64,000 bases of DNA from Arenimonas sp049195245 (GCF_049195245.1 NZ_JBMIRR010000026.1:1-64000), one strand, 5' to 3'. Positions 10,798 through 19,519 are shown, numbered from the stretch's first letter. The notes: generated by a model from the letters alone, not told the origin. A program made the numbers and translations.

Positions 10798-11164
10798 GGT
10801 CGAAGTCCTCGATCAGCTTGCGCAGTTCGTCCACGTCGGCCTGGCTCAGGCGGCCCTGCTCGCTGAAGTGCGCCACCAGCGGCGCCACCCGGCCACCGAA
10901 CACGCGGTCGACCATGCCCACGCTTTCTTCGGCCACCCAGTCGTTGCGGGCCAGCAGCGGGCGGTAACGGTAGCGGCGGCCTTCGCGCTCGGCCTCGATG
11001 GCGCCTTTGGTGAGCAGGCGGTTGATCAGCGTGCGCACCGTGGCTTCGGCCCAGGCATTGGGCGCGGCGACGGCGGCGATGAGGTCTTCGGCGGTGGCCT
11101 CGCCGGCCGCCCACAGGGCCTGCATGACCACGCTTTCCGCGTCGCTGATGGTGAGGCGTGCCAT
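10787..11164 (-). CDS. BlaI/MecI/CopY family transcriptional repressor
   Basis: A 125-residue winged-helix protein starting ISDAESVVMQALWAAG, the standard N-terminal helix of the Penicillinase_R family, followed by TVRTLINRLLTKGAIEAEREGRRYRY (recognition helix and wing) and a C-terminal dimerisation part. Family members bind dyad operators and are released when the M56 partner cleaves them. It is first in a two-gene operon with that partner, and a promoter with an embedded dyad lies just upstream, which argues for autorepression. Confidence 0.92.
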   Translation of the reverse strand: MARLTISDAESVVMQALWAAGEATAEDLIAAVAAPNAWAEATVRTLINRLLTKGAIEAEREGRRYRYRPLLARNDWVAEESVGMVDRVFGGRVAPLVAHFSEQGRLSQADVDELRKLIEDFDHGR

Positions 11165-11199
11165 GCGGGGGCTCCAGGGCTCAGGCCGTGATGCCCGCT

Positions 11200-11228
11200 A
11201 CTTTTACGCCCGTAATTGTTTCTGTCAA
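11200..11228 (-). promoter_or_regulatory. blaI-type promoter with operator between -35 and -10
   Basis: On the minus strand TTGACA (11223-11228) and TAAAAG (11201-11206) are separated by 16 bases. The interval holds the dyad TTACG-GG-CGTAA (11204-11215), extendable to an imperfect 20-bp palindrome over 11200-11219 with outer AC/GT. A repressor bound there would block polymerase. The boxes are seen; BlaI binding is inferred from the family. Confidence 0.7.
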
Positions 11229-11248
11229 GCCGGGCGCGGGGACGCCGT

Positions 11249-12205
11249 TCAGCCAGGGATGAACTCGAGCATGCCTGCGGCCTGCACCGGCGGGGGCAGC
11301 AGCCAGTGGTCGGCCAGCAGGAAGGCGAACAGCGCCATCAGGTACACGATGGAATAGTTGAAGACCTTCATCGCGTACAGCTCGTTGGGCGGATCCAGCA
11401 GGCGCACCGCGTGGTAGAGGAACACCCCGCCCAGCACCAGCGCGCCGCCCAGGTAGAAGGGGCCGCTCATGTGGGTGGCATAGGGCAGCACCGAGACCAG
11501 CAGCAGCAGCACGGTGTAGAACAGGATCTGCCAGCGGGTATAGGTGACGCCGTAGACCACCGGCAGCATCGGGATCATGGCCTTGGCATAGTCGTCGCGG
11601 CGGAAGATCGCCAGCGCCCAGAAATGCGGCGGCGTCCACACGAAGATGATCAGCACCAGCAGCAGCGCATAGCCGTAGTTGAGCGGCTCACCGGCCAGGT
11701 CCATCGCGGCGGTGCCGGCGGGCCAGCCCTTGATCGCCGCCCAGCCCAGGCCCGGCGGCGCGGCGCCGGCCAGGCCGCCGATGACGATGTTCTGCGGCGT
11801 GGCGCGCTTGAGATACCCGGTGTAGATGATGGCGTAGCCGATCAGCGAGGCGAAGGTGAGTGCGGCGGTGAACGCATTCACGCGCCAGGCCAGCAGCACC
11901 ATGGAGACCGCGCCCAGCACCACGGCAAACGCGAGCACCTGCCCGGGCCGCAGCGAGCCCGTGGCCAGCGGCCGGTGCTGGGTGCGCGCCATCAGCACGT
12001 CGATGCGCTGGTCGAGCAGGTGGTTGATGGCCGCGGCCGACGCGGCCGCCAGCCAGATGCCGAGCGCGCCGAGCACGATGCGCTCCCACGGCCAGGCCTG
12101 CCCGGGCTCGATCGCCAGGAACATGCCGATCACCGCGGTGAACACGATCAGCGCCACCACGCGCGGCTTGGTCAGCTCCCAGTAGGCCGCGAACGGAACG
12201 CTCAT
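11249..12205 (-). CDS. ctaB: Protoheme IX farnesyltransferase (heme O synthase)
   Basis: CtaB adds a farnesyl group to heme B to give heme O. The 318-residue protein starts MSVPFAAYWELTKPRVV and has nine or so membrane helices. The prenyl-diphosphate-binding aspartates are in NHLLDQRIDVLMARTQHRPL, and the second conserved loop is present (WTPPHFWALA). The ATG at 12205 is chosen because the family starts just before ELTKPR and because it gives a 4-base overlap with the ctaA stop. It is the last gene of the oxidase locus. Confidence 0.96.
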   Translation of the reverse strand: MSVPFAAYWELTKPRVVALIVFTAVIGMFLAIEPGQAWPWERIVLGALGIWLAAASAAAINHLLDQRIDVLMARTQHRPLATGSLRPGQVLAFAVVLGAVSMVLLAWRVNAFTAALTFASLIGYAIIYTGYLKRATPQNIVIGGLAGAAPPGLGWAAIKGWPAGTAAMDLAGEPLNYGYALLLVLIIFVWTPPHFWALAIFRRDDYAKAMIPMLPVVYGVTYTRWQILFYTVLLLLVSVLPYATHMSGPFYLGGALVLGGVFLYHAVRLLDPPNELYAMKVFNYSIVYLMALFAFLLADHWLLPPPVQAAGMLEFIPG

Positions 12206-13365
12206 TCCGGCGCCCGCAGCCGCGCCAGCAGGCCCACCAGGGTGAACAGCAGCAGCGCCGCGCCGGCGTTGTGCGCCACCGCCACCCACAGCGGCAGGCC
12301 CAGCACCACGTTGCTGATGCCCAGCGCCACCTGCGTGGCCAGCAGCGCCAGCAGCACGCAGGCCCAGAACACCAGGCCCGGCGTGCGCAGCATGCGGATG
12401 CCCACCACCAGCAGGTGGCCGGTGACCAGCACCGCCATCAGGCGATGGCTGAGCTGGATGGCCACGCGCGCCGGACCATCGAGCACGCCGCCCTCGTAGT
12501 CCACGCCGATGCCGCGCCAGAGCACGAAGCCTTCGCGGAAATCATGCGCCGGCCACCACTGGCCCAGGCACTTGGGGAAATCGGTGCCGCAGGCCAGGGC
12601 CGCGTAGTTGGCGCTGGTCCAGCCGCCCAGCGCGATCTGCACCACCAGCAGGCCCAGGCCGATCCACAGCAGGCGGCGCAGGCGCGGCGCCTCGGCCTGC
12701 ACCAGGGCGTGGCCGGGCGTGGTGCGCCAAGCCAGCCAGGTCAGCAGCGACAGCGTCAGCAGGCCGCCGAGCAGGTGCGCCATCACGATCACCGGCTTGA
12801 CCAGCCAGATCACGGTCCACATGCCCAGCACGGCCTGGAACACGATCACCATCAGCACGATTGCGCTCAGCCGCGCCGAGTCGGCATTGGACCAGCGCAG
12901 GGCCTGCACCAGCAGGATCAGTTCGCCCAGCAGCACCAGGGCGATGGACGCCTGGTGGTTGGACGCCAGCACACCCTGCACCCCGGTGTAGAGCGGAATG
13001 GAAAGCGCCACCAGGCCCGAAGCCAGCAGCACGCTGCCGGGGCCGAAGGCGCGGCGGCGCGCGGCCAGCAGGGCCAGCGACAGCACCAGCAGGCCAAGCA
13101 GGGCGGCGATGTGGCGATGGAACTGTTCGCGCCAGGCCTTGCTGACTTCCACCTCGCGCTCGAACGAGGCATTGGCCGCGGCGATTTCGTGGTCCTGGGT
13201 CGGCCAGGCGGCCTTGCCGTAGCAGGTGGGCCAGTCCGGGCAGCTCAGGCCGGCGTTGGACAGGCGCACGAAGCCGCCGAACACGATGACGGCCAGGGCC
13301 AGCAGCACGGCGGCCCAGGCGAGGCGGTGGAAGTGGCGATGGGGACTGGCAGGGGCGATGTTCAT
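12202..13365 (-). CDS. ctaA: Heme A synthase (COX15/CtaA)
   Basis: CtaA oxidises the C8 methyl of heme O to a formyl group, producing heme A for the aa3 oxidase. The 387-residue, eight-helix protein shows the COX15 hallmarks: GGFVRLSNAGLSCPDWPTCYG near the start, a second-half repeat with CGTDFPKC, and haem-binding histidines in HRHIA, NHQAS, AHLLGG, HRLMA and AHNAGA. It lies in the same operon as ctaB, and they act in sequence. Confidence 0.96.
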   Translation of the reverse strand: MNIAPASPHRHFHRLAWAAVLLALAVIVFGGFVRLSNAGLSCPDWPTCYGKAAWPTQDHEIAAANASFEREVEVSKAWREQFHRHIAALLGLLVLSLALLAARRRAFGPGSVLLASGLVALSIPLYTGVQGVLASNHQASIALVLLGELILLVQALRWSNADSARLSAIVLMVIVFQAVLGMWTVIWLVKPVIVMAHLLGGLLTLSLLTWLAWRTTPGHALVQAEAPRLRRLLWIGLGLLVVQIALGGWTSANYAALACGTDFPKCLGQWWPAHDFREGFVLWRGIGVDYEGGVLDGPARVAIQLSHRLMAVLVTGHLLVVGIRMLRTPGLVFWACVLLALLATQVALGISNVVLGLPLWVAVAHNAGAALLLFTLVGLLARLRAPE

Positions 13366-13372
13366 GGGCGTC

Positions 13373-13924
13373 CTACTTCAACACACGTCCCAGGTCCTTG
13401 CGCAGTCCGGAAGGATTGAAGCCGGGCGGGTAGCGCAGGACGAGGTAACCATTGGCGTCGGCCAGGTAGACCGGCAGCGCGTCGGGCCGGGCCTGGTCGG
13501 GAAGTCTGGCCTGCAGCGCCTCGCTGGGCTGCATCGGCACCAGGCCACTGAAGGACGTGGCGCCGGACGGCAGCTCACCAAACCACAGCACCTTGAGCTT
13601 GTCGGCGTGGCGGCCTTCGGACACCCAGACGCGCTGCAGCGATTCGAGCAGTTCGGCGCAGGGCTTGCCGCAGTCCGCGGGCGGCGCCACCACGATGTGC
13701 CAGTGGCGCGAGGCGGGCTGCCAGGTCCAGGGCTGGCCGTCGGCGCGGACCAGGGGCAGCGCGCGCAGCTCCGGGTAGGGGCTGAGCATTTCGCCGATGT
13801 TGCGGGTATGGCTGGGCTTCCAGCCCCCGAAGAACAGGGCGGCGGCGACGCCGAAACTGCCGAGGAACATCACGGCGACCAGCAGCAGCACCAGGCGGGA
13901 ACGGTTGGGATTGGGAGCGGTCAT
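13373..13924 (-). CDS. SCO-like membrane protein with CxxxC motif
   Basis: A 183-residue protein with one N-terminal membrane helix (about residues 10-30) and a periplasmic domain that looks thioredoxin-like. It contains CGKPC, a CxxxC pair in the position where SCO1/SenC proteins carry their copper-binding cysteines. The start ATG overlaps the SURF1 stop by four bases. No ordinary SCO gene is seen in the window, so I infer that this protein helps deliver copper or redox equivalents during oxidase assembly. Sequence similarity to true SCO is weak by eye. Confidence 0.65.
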   Translation of the reverse strand: MTAPNPNRSRLVLLLVAVMFLGSFGVAAALFFGGWKPSHTRNIGEMLSPYPELRALPLVRADGQPWTWQPASRHWHIVVAPPADCGKPCAELLESLQRVWVSEGRHADKLKVLWFGELPSGATSFSGLVPMQPSEALQARLPDQARPDALPVYLADANGYLVLRYPPGFNPSGLRKDLGRVLK

Positions 13925-14631
13925 GGGCGTCGGCGCAAGTTGAGCACAAGGGTGATGACGAGGGTGGCGAGGGCGAGCCCGAACCACTGGATGGCGTAGC
14001 CGCGGTGTTTTTCCGGCGGCAGGGTGTTCGACAGCAGTTCCAGGTCGCGTTCGTGGCCGATCGGCAGCGCGGGATCCAGGCGCAGCACGCGCCCGGCCAG
14101 CGGACGCTGCCAGGCCGTCGCCAGTTCGACCGGCTCGACCCGCGTGGCCAGCCAGCGTTCGCCGTCGTCCTGCGCCACCTGGGCCGGGCCCAGGCGCAGG
14201 CCCACTGCAGGCGGCGGCACCAGCAATCCCGACACCGACTGCAGGCCGGAGGGGCATGGCGCCGCCGGCAATACGCGATCGCCCGGCAGCGGCAGCCAGC
14301 CCAGGTCGGCCAGCAGGCTCTCGCCCGCTTCGGACGCGAACACGCAGTACAGGCGCACGCCGACGCGATCACCGCGGCGCTGGTTGTCCAGCAACAGGCG
14401 CGGAGACGGCAGGAAACGGCCGCTGGCCTGCACCCGGTCGATGCCGCCTGCCCTGCCCTGGCCGCGCGCGATGGCCTGCGACAGCGCCACCGGCGGCGCC
14501 GACAGCGCGGCCGCCGCCTCGGCCAGCTGGTCGCGTTTCTGCTGCTCGCGGCCCAGTTGCCAGCGGCCCAGCAGCGAAAACCCGATCGCCAGGCACAGTG
14601 CAAGCACGGTGAGCACGATGCGGCGCTTCAT
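13921..14631 (-). CDS. SURF1 family cytochrome oxidase assembly protein
   Basis: A 236-residue protein with two membrane helices, one right after MKRRIVLTVLALCL and one near the C-terminus (FGLALATLVITLVLNLRRR), flanking a periplasmic loop. GRWQLGREQQKRDQ after helix 1 and the closing YAIQWFGLA are standard SURF1 signatures. SURF1 promotes haem a insertion into subunit I. It is the first gene of the SURF1, SCO-like, ctaA, ctaB string, all joined by 4-base overlaps or short gaps. Confidence 0.93.
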   Translation of the reverse strand: MKRRIVLTVLALCLAIGFSLLGRWQLGREQQKRDQLAEAAAALSAPPVALSQAIARGQGRAGGIDRVQASGRFLPSPRLLLDNQRRGDRVGVRLYCVFASEAGESLLADLGWLPLPGDRVLPAAPCPSGLQSVSGLLVPPPAVGLRLGPAQVAQDDGERWLATRVEPVELATAWQRPLAGRVLRLDPALPIGHERDLELLSNTLPPEKHRGYAIQWFGLALATLVITLVLNLRRRP

Positions 14632-14688
14632 GTCGCGGGCCTCCGACAGGCGGATAATGGGGACACCCCATCACGCCAGGCCGACGCC

Positions 14689-14895
14689 GTGCAGAAGCTG
14701 CTCATCATCGCTTTCCTGATCCTGATCCTGTGGAACCTGGGCGCCGGCCTGTATTACATGATGGTGGACAAGGGCAAGACCGACCGCACGGTGAAATCGC
14801 TGAGCTGGCGCATCGGCCTGTCGGTGGCCCTGATCCTGCTGGTGATCGCCGGCATCTTCACCGGCGTGATCAAGCCGCACGGCATCGGCGGCTGA
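14689..14895 (+). CDS. Twin transmembrane protein, DUF2909-like
   Basis: A 68-residue protein consisting of two membrane helices (QKLLIIAFLILILWNLGAGLYY and a second from about residue 45) joined by a basic linker (DKGKTDRTVKSL). This is the pattern of DUF2909 proteins, which are regularly found in oxidase loci without known function. The start is a GTG at 14689. It is the only plus-strand gene in this locus, divergent from SURF1 and convergent with ctaE. Confidence 0.8.
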   Translation: MQKLLIIAFLILILWNLGAGLYYMMVDKGKTDRTVKSLSWRIGLSVALILLVIAGIFTGVIKPHGIGG

Positions 14896-14902
14896 GAAAA
14901 CG

Positions 14903-14927
14903 AAGGGCCGGCGCGAGGCCGGCCCTT
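14903..14927. terminator. Hairpin between DUF2909 gene and ctaE
   Basis: AAGGGCCGG (14903-14911) pairs with CCGGCCCTT (14919-14927) over a 7-base loop, between two convergent genes. An A-rich stretch precedes it, so it could terminate ctaE transcription with a U tract on the minus strand. Confidence 0.6.
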
Positions 14928-14948
14928 CCGAGACTCACGTGCCGGGGG

Positions 14949-15824
14949 TCAGAGCACGTAGACGAACAGGAACAGGCCCAGCCAGACCACGTCCACGAAG
15001 TGCCAGTACCAGGCCACGGCCTCGAAGGCGAAGTGGTGGTCCTTGCTGAAATGCCCCTTCAGGCAGCGCAGCCAGATGATGGCCAGCATCAGCGTGCCCA
15101 GGAACACGTGCATGCCGTGGAAGCCGGTGAGCATGAAGAAGGTGGAGCCGTAGATGCCCGAACCCAGCGTGAGGTTGAGGTCGCGGTAGGCGTGGATGTA
15201 TTCCTCGGCCTGGTAGAACAGGAAGACCGAACCCAGCAGCACGGTGGCGCCCAGCCACACCAGCAGCGAACGGCGGTGGCCGGCCTTGAGCGCGTGGTGG
15301 GCGATGGTGATGGTGACGCCCGACGCCAGCAGGATCAGGGTGTTGATCAGCGGCAGGCCCCAGGCGGGGATGGTCTGGAAGCTGCCACCGATCTCGGACG
15401 GGCCGTTGGTGGGCCAGCCGGCGCTGTAGCCGGACCACAGGTACTGGTTGGTCAGCGCGCCGTCGCCTTCGCCCGACAGCCACGGCAGCGCGAACTGGCG
15501 GGCATAGAACAGGGCGCCGAAGAAGGCCGCGAAGAACATCACTTCCGAGAAGATGAACCACATCATGCCCATGCGGAACGAGGTGTCGACCTTCTCGTTG
15601 TACTTGCCGGCCAGGGACTCGGAGATGACGTTGCCGAACCAGCCGAACAGCACCGACAGCGTGGCAATCAGGCCGATGTAGAACACCGGCTGGCCCCAGG
15701 CGTTGCCGTTGAGCCAGTTGGACACGCCCACCATGGTGGTGAACAGCGTGATCGAGCCGACGAAGGGCCAGGGGCTGTGGTGCGGGACGTAATAAACGTT
15801 CGGATCGTCGTGGGTCTGTGCCAT
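14949..15824 (-). CDS. ctaE: Cytochrome c oxidase subunit III
   Basis: A 291-residue, seven-helix subunit III of the aa3-type oxidase. The opening MAQTHDDPNVYYVPHHSPWP and the loops RMGMMWFIFSEVMFF, YIHAYRDLNLTLGSGIYGS and TGFHGMHVFLG are family hallmarks; the glutamates of the first (SEVMFF) and EEYIHA loops match the conserved carboxylates. It follows ctaG by 32 bases and ends the ctaC-ctaD-small-ctaG-ctaE string. Confidence 0.96.
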   Translation of the reverse strand: MAQTHDDPNVYYVPHHSPWPFVGSITLFTTMVGVSNWLNGNAWGQPVFYIGLIATLSVLFGWFGNVISESLAGKYNEKVDTSFRMGMMWFIFSEVMFFAAFFGALFYARQFALPWLSGEGDGALTNQYLWSGYSAGWPTNGPSEIGGSFQTIPAWGLPLINTLILLASGVTITIAHHALKAGHRRSLLVWLGATVLLGSVFLFYQAEEYIHAYRDLNLTLGSGIYGSTFFMLTGFHGMHVFLGTLMLAIIWLRCLKGHFSKDHHFAFEAVAWYWHFVDVVWLGLFLFVYVL

Positions 15825-15856
15825 GGGGTTCCCCGGTATTCCTGGAAGGCCTGCGG

Positions 15857-16447
15857 TCAGGGCGCGGAACGGGCGGTGGCCACGGGGGCCGGGGCCGCCA
15901 CGATACGGGCCGTGGCCGTGTCGTTGCTGAAGAAAGTATAGGACAGCGTGATCGTGCTGATGTGCGCCGGCAGGTCGGGATCGACGATGAAGCGCACCGG
16001 CATCAGCCGCTCCTCGCCCGACAGCAGCAGCTGCTCGGTGAAGCAGAAGCACTCGGTCTTGTTGAAGAAGGTGGACGCGGTGGACGGCGCCACCGAGGGC
16101 GCGGCGTTGCCGACGATGGCGTGGTCGGAGGTGTTGCGGGCGATGTAGTTGGCCTCGTACATGCGGCCCGGCGTGACCTTCATCGACAGCTGCTGGGGCT
16201 TGAAGGCCCACGGCAGCTTGGAGTTCACGGTGCCGTCGAACTCCACCGTGACCACGCGCGACTCGTCCACCACCAGGCCGGCCACGTGCTGCTCGCCGGC
16301 CGGGCCTTCCTCGAGCTTGATGCCGAACACCTTCTCGCAGGCGATGTAGTACAGCGGCACCAGCGCGAAGGTGCCCACGAAGGACATCACCGACACCACC
16401 ACGATGGTGCGCAGGCTGGACTTGACCGAGGGCTTGGCGGCGGTCAC
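15857..16447 (-). CDS. ctaG: Cytochrome c oxidase assembly protein CtaG (Cox11)
   Basis: CtaG delivers copper to CuB in subunit I. The 196-residue protein has one N-terminal membrane helix (residues 12-32) and a periplasmic Ig-like domain with the copper-binding CFCF motif (NKTECFCFTEQLL) and the closing ISTITLSYTFF. The start is GTG at 16447, overlapping by four bases the stop of the small gene upstream (GTGA). All Cox11 landmarks are in place. Confidence 0.95.
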   Translation of the reverse strand: MTAAKPSVKSSLRTIVVVSVMSFVGTFALVPLYYIACEKVFGIKLEEGPAGEQHVAGLVVDESRVVTVEFDGTVNSKLPWAFKPQQLSMKVTPGRMYEANYIARNTSDHAIVGNAAPSVAPSTASTFFNKTECFCFTEQLLLSGEERLMPVRFIVDPDLPAHISTITLSYTFFSNDTATARIVAAPAPVATARSAP

Positions 16448-16575
16448 GGCAGCATCACCGACAGCAGGAACACCACGTAGACGCCCACCGCAACCAGCCC
16501 GATGCCCCAGGCCGTGCGGCGGATGCCGCGGCGGCGGGTGTCGGGGGTGGGCAGCTTGGCGTCGGAAGGCTTCAT
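16444..16575 (-). CDS. Small single-helix protein in the oxidase operon (43 aa)
   Basis: A 43-residue reading frame starting MKPSDAKLPTPDTRRRGIRR, followed by one membrane helix (AWGIGLVAVGVYVVFLLSVML). It fills the gap between ctaD and ctaG: 37 bases after the ctaD stop and overlapping the ctaG start by four bases. Position and topology resemble the small oxidase assembly proteins (about 40 aa) that accompany ctaG in other proteobacteria, but there is no clear sequence signature, so that role is inferred. Confidence 0.75.
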   Translation of the reverse strand: MKPSDAKLPTPDTRRRGIRRTAWGIGLVAVGVYVVFLLSVMLP

Positions 16576-16612
16576 GTCGGGATCGCGACGGCGCGGGCGC
16601 CGTCGCCGGGCC

Positions 16613-18268
16613 TCAGTGGGTGATGTCGCCGTGGGCCAGGTCGCCGTCGCGGATCACCGGCGGCAGGGTGAAGGTGTGGTGCGGGGCCGGCGAAGGCACC
16701 GTCCACTCCAGGCCCTTGGCGCCTTCCCACGAACGCGCCGCGGCCTTGACGCCGCCACGGGCGCAGGACCAGACGATGTAGGCGAACAGCAGCTGGCTCA
16801 GGCCGAAGCCGAAGCCGCCGATGGTGGACCACATGTTGAAGTCGGCGAAGGCCATGTTGTAGTCGGGCACGCGGCGCTGCATGCCGGCCAGGCCCAGGAA
16901 GTGCTGCGGGAAGAACAGCAGGTTCACGAAGATCGTGGACAGCCAGAAGTGCCACTTGCCCAGGGTCTCGTTGTACATGTGGCCGGTCCACTTGGGCAGC
17001 CAGTAGTACACGCCGGCCATGATGCCGTAGACCGCGCCGGTGACCAGCACGTAGTGGAAATGCGCCACCACGAAGTAGGTGTCGTGGTACTGGAAGTCGG
17101 CCGGGACGATGGCCAGCATCAGGCCCGAGAAGCCGCCGATGGTGAACATGATCACGAAGCCGATGGCGAACAGCATCGGGGTCTCGAAGCTGATCGAGCC
17201 GCGCCACATGGTGGTGGCCCAGTTGAACACCTTCACGCCGGTGGGGATGGCGATGAGCATGGTGGCGTACATGAAGTACAGCTCGCCACCCAGCGGCATG
17301 CCCACGGTGAACATGTGGTGGGCCCAGACGATGAAGGACAGGAAGGCGATGGACGCGGTGGCGTACACCATGGCCTGGTAACCGAACAGCGGCTTGCGGG
17401 CGAAGGTCGGGATGATCTCCGACACGATGCCGAAGGCCGGCAGGATCATGATGTAGACCTCGGGGTGACCGAAGAACCAGAAGATGTGCTGGAACATCAC
17501 CGGGTCGCCGCCGCCGGCCGCGTTGAAGAAGCTGGTGGCGAAGAACTTGTCGGTCAGCAGCATCGTCACCGCGCCCGCCAGCACCGGCATCACCGCGATC
17601 AGCAGGAAGGCGGTGATCAGCCAGGTCCACACGAACACCGGCATCTTCAGCAGGTCCACGCCCGGGGCGCGCATGTTGAGGATGGTGGCGATGATGTTGA
17701 TGGCGCCCATGATGGAGCTGATGCCCATCAGGTGGATGGCGAAGATGGTGAAGGCCGTGCTGTTGCCGCCCTGCAGCGACAGCGGCGGGTACAGGGTCCA
17801 GCCGCCGGCGGGCGCGCCGCCGCCGATGCCGAAGAAGTACAGGACCAGCGGCAGCAGCAGCAGGGTGAAGGCGAACGGCATGATCCAGAAGGACCAGTTG
17901 TTCATGCGCGGCAGCGCCATGTCGGGCGCGCCGATCATCAGCGGGATCATCCAGTTGGCCAGGCCCACGAACGCGGGCATGACGGCGCCGAAGATCATCA
18001 CCAGCGCATGCATGGTGGTCATCTGGTTGAAGAACTCGGGCTCGACCAGCTGCAGGCCGGGCTGGAAGAGTTCGGCGCGGATGACCAGGGCCATCGAGCC
18101 GCCGATGAAGAACATCACCAGCGAGAACACCAGGTACAGGGTGCCGATGTCCTTGTGGTTGGTCGAGTAGAACCAACGCTGGAAGAAGCCCTGCTTGTGC
18201 TCGTGGTGGTGGTCGTCGTGCGCCGCGGCGGTGCCGTTGGCGTCGTGGGCCGTGTAGTTGGTAGCCAT
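16613..18268 (-). CDS. ctaD: Cytochrome c oxidase subunit I
   Basis: The 551-residue catalytic subunit with twelve membrane helices, haem a and the haem a3-CuB centre. Visible hallmarks are STNHKDIGTLYL at the N-terminus, the CuB ligand stretch WFFGHPEVYI, the paired histidines in VWAHHMFTVG, and HDTYFVVAHFHYVL, which carries the haem ligands. An N-terminal His/Asp-rich tract (HDDHHHEHKQG) precedes the first helix. The ATG at 18268 fits the family and lies 23 bases after ctaC. Confidence 0.97.
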   Translation of the reverse strand: MATNYTAHDANGTAAAHDDHHHEHKQGFFQRWFYSTNHKDIGTLYLVFSLVMFFIGGSMALVIRAELFQPGLQLVEPEFFNQMTTMHALVMIFGAVMPAFVGLANWMIPLMIGAPDMALPRMNNWSFWIMPFAFTLLLLPLVLYFFGIGGGAPAGGWTLYPPLSLQGGNSTAFTIFAIHLMGISSIMGAINIIATILNMRAPGVDLLKMPVFVWTWLITAFLLIAVMPVLAGAVTMLLTDKFFATSFFNAAGGGDPVMFQHIFWFFGHPEVYIMILPAFGIVSEIIPTFARKPLFGYQAMVYATASIAFLSFIVWAHHMFTVGMPLGGELYFMYATMLIAIPTGVKVFNWATTMWRGSISFETPMLFAIGFVIMFTIGGFSGLMLAIVPADFQYHDTYFVVAHFHYVLVTGAVYGIMAGVYYWLPKWTGHMYNETLGKWHFWLSTIFVNLLFFPQHFLGLAGMQRRVPDYNMAFADFNMWSTIGGFGFGLSQLLFAYIVWSCARGGVKAAARSWEGAKGLEWTVPSPAPHHTFTLPPVIRDGDLAHGDITH

Positions 18269-18291
18269 TAGGTCAGCCTCTGGGATTCGGA

Positions 18292-19185
18292 TCAGCCTTC
18301 GCCGCCCGCTTTCGCGGGAACGACGGAGGTGGCGGCGATGCGGTCGGCCTCGGCGAGGTCGCCGGCCTTCTGGGCGGTGAGCCAGGCTTCGTACTCGGCG
18401 CGCGGCACGGCCTTGACCACGATCGGCATGAAGCCGTGGTCCTTGCCGCACAGCTCGGCGCAGACGCCGCGGTAGGTGCCCGGGGTGCGGATCTCGGTCC
18501 AGGCGTCGTTGATCACGCCCGGGATCGCGTCCTGCTTCCAGCCCAGGGCCGGAACCCACCAGGCGTGGATGACGTCGTCGGAGGTGATGACGAAGCGGAT
18601 CTTGGTCTCGGTGGGCAGCACCAGCACGCGGTCCACGTCACGCAGGTAGTGCGGGTTGGCCTCGGCGGTGGGGGTCTCGCCGCTCTGGCGGATGCGGTCG
18701 GACTCGCGGTCGAGGCGGCTGATGAAGTTCACGTCCTCGCCGACGATCTCGTAGCGCCACATCCACTGGTAGCCGGTGACCTTGACGGTCATGTCCGAGC
18801 CCTTGGTGTCGTACTGCTCCATCAGGCGGGCGGTGGCCGGCACGGCCATGATGACCAGGATGAGCACCGGCACCACGGTCCAGATGATCTCGAGCTTGGT
18901 GGAGTGGGTGAAGTCCACGTCCGGCTTGGCGCCCTTGGAGTGGCGGAACTTGTACATCGAGTAGCCCATGGCGCCGAACACCACGAGGCCGATGGCCACG
19001 CAGATCCAGAGCATCAGCATGTGCATGTCGTAGGCGTTTTCCGCGGTGCGGGTGACGCCCTCGGGCATGTTCAGCTGCCAGCGCACCGGCTCGCTGTCGG
19101 CCCAGGCCGAAGCGCTGGCCGTCGCGGCCAGCAGGCCGGCGGCGACCCTGGCGACCATGGCGTTTGCTTTCATCGCTGCATTCAT
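18292..19185 (-). CDS. ctaC: Cytochrome c oxidase subunit II
   Basis: The 297-residue subunit has a signal peptide (cleavage near SAWA-DSEP, about residue 29), two membrane helices and a periplasmic cupredoxin domain. The dinuclear CuA site is clear: a histidine in DVIHAWWVPALG and the CAELCGKDHGFM segment with both cysteines, the second histidine and the methionine. There is no fused cytochrome c domain. It opens the operon. Confidence 0.97.
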   Translation of the reverse strand: MNAAMKANAMVARVAAGLLAATASASAWADSEPVRWQLNMPEGVTRTAENAYDMHMLMLWICVAIGLVVFGAMGYSMYKFRHSKGAKPDVDFTHSTKLEIIWTVVPVLILVIMAVPATARLMEQYDTKGSDMTVKVTGYQWMWRYEIVGEDVNFISRLDRESDRIRQSGETPTAEANPHYLRDVDRVLVLPTETKIRFVITSDDVIHAWWVPALGWKQDAIPGVINDAWTEIRTPGTYRGVCAELCGKDHGFMPIVVKAVPRAEYEAWLTAQKAGDLAEADRIAATSVVPAKAGGEG

Positions 19186-19519
19186 CCGAACTTACCCCAA
19201 CGTGTGGTCTTGGTCCCCGCCCCGCGCCGCCCGGGGGGCGGATGCAAAGCCGGCAATCCTGGCGTCCCGGGACGCGCCGGCCGCGGACGCGGGAGCGTCT
19301 GCAGCCTGGCGGTTCCGGCGTGATGGAAGGGTCGCGCCGACGCGGCGCGGTCCGGCTTCCCGATAACTGCCGAATTTTACCGGCCCGTGCGAGGAGCCGG
19401 CAAGCCAAATCGCCGGGCCGTCGGCGGGATTCGTGAAGGCGGGGCGCTTTCCCGCCCTCGCCGGGGGCACTAGAATCCGCGTTCTCGCGCGTCCCCGCGC
19501 CGTCCCCACCAGGACCCCC
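19186..19519. other. 334-bp divergent intergenic region between ctaC and putA
   Basis: No coding feature is seen. For ctaC, minus-strand boxes TTGCCG (19398-19403) and TAAAAT (19374-19379) are 18 bases apart, giving a leader of about 185 bases. For putA, TAGAAT at 19471-19476 with a weak TTTCCC 17 bases upstream is a candidate. The rest is GC-rich with no obvious repeat or riboswitch. Confidence 0.4.
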
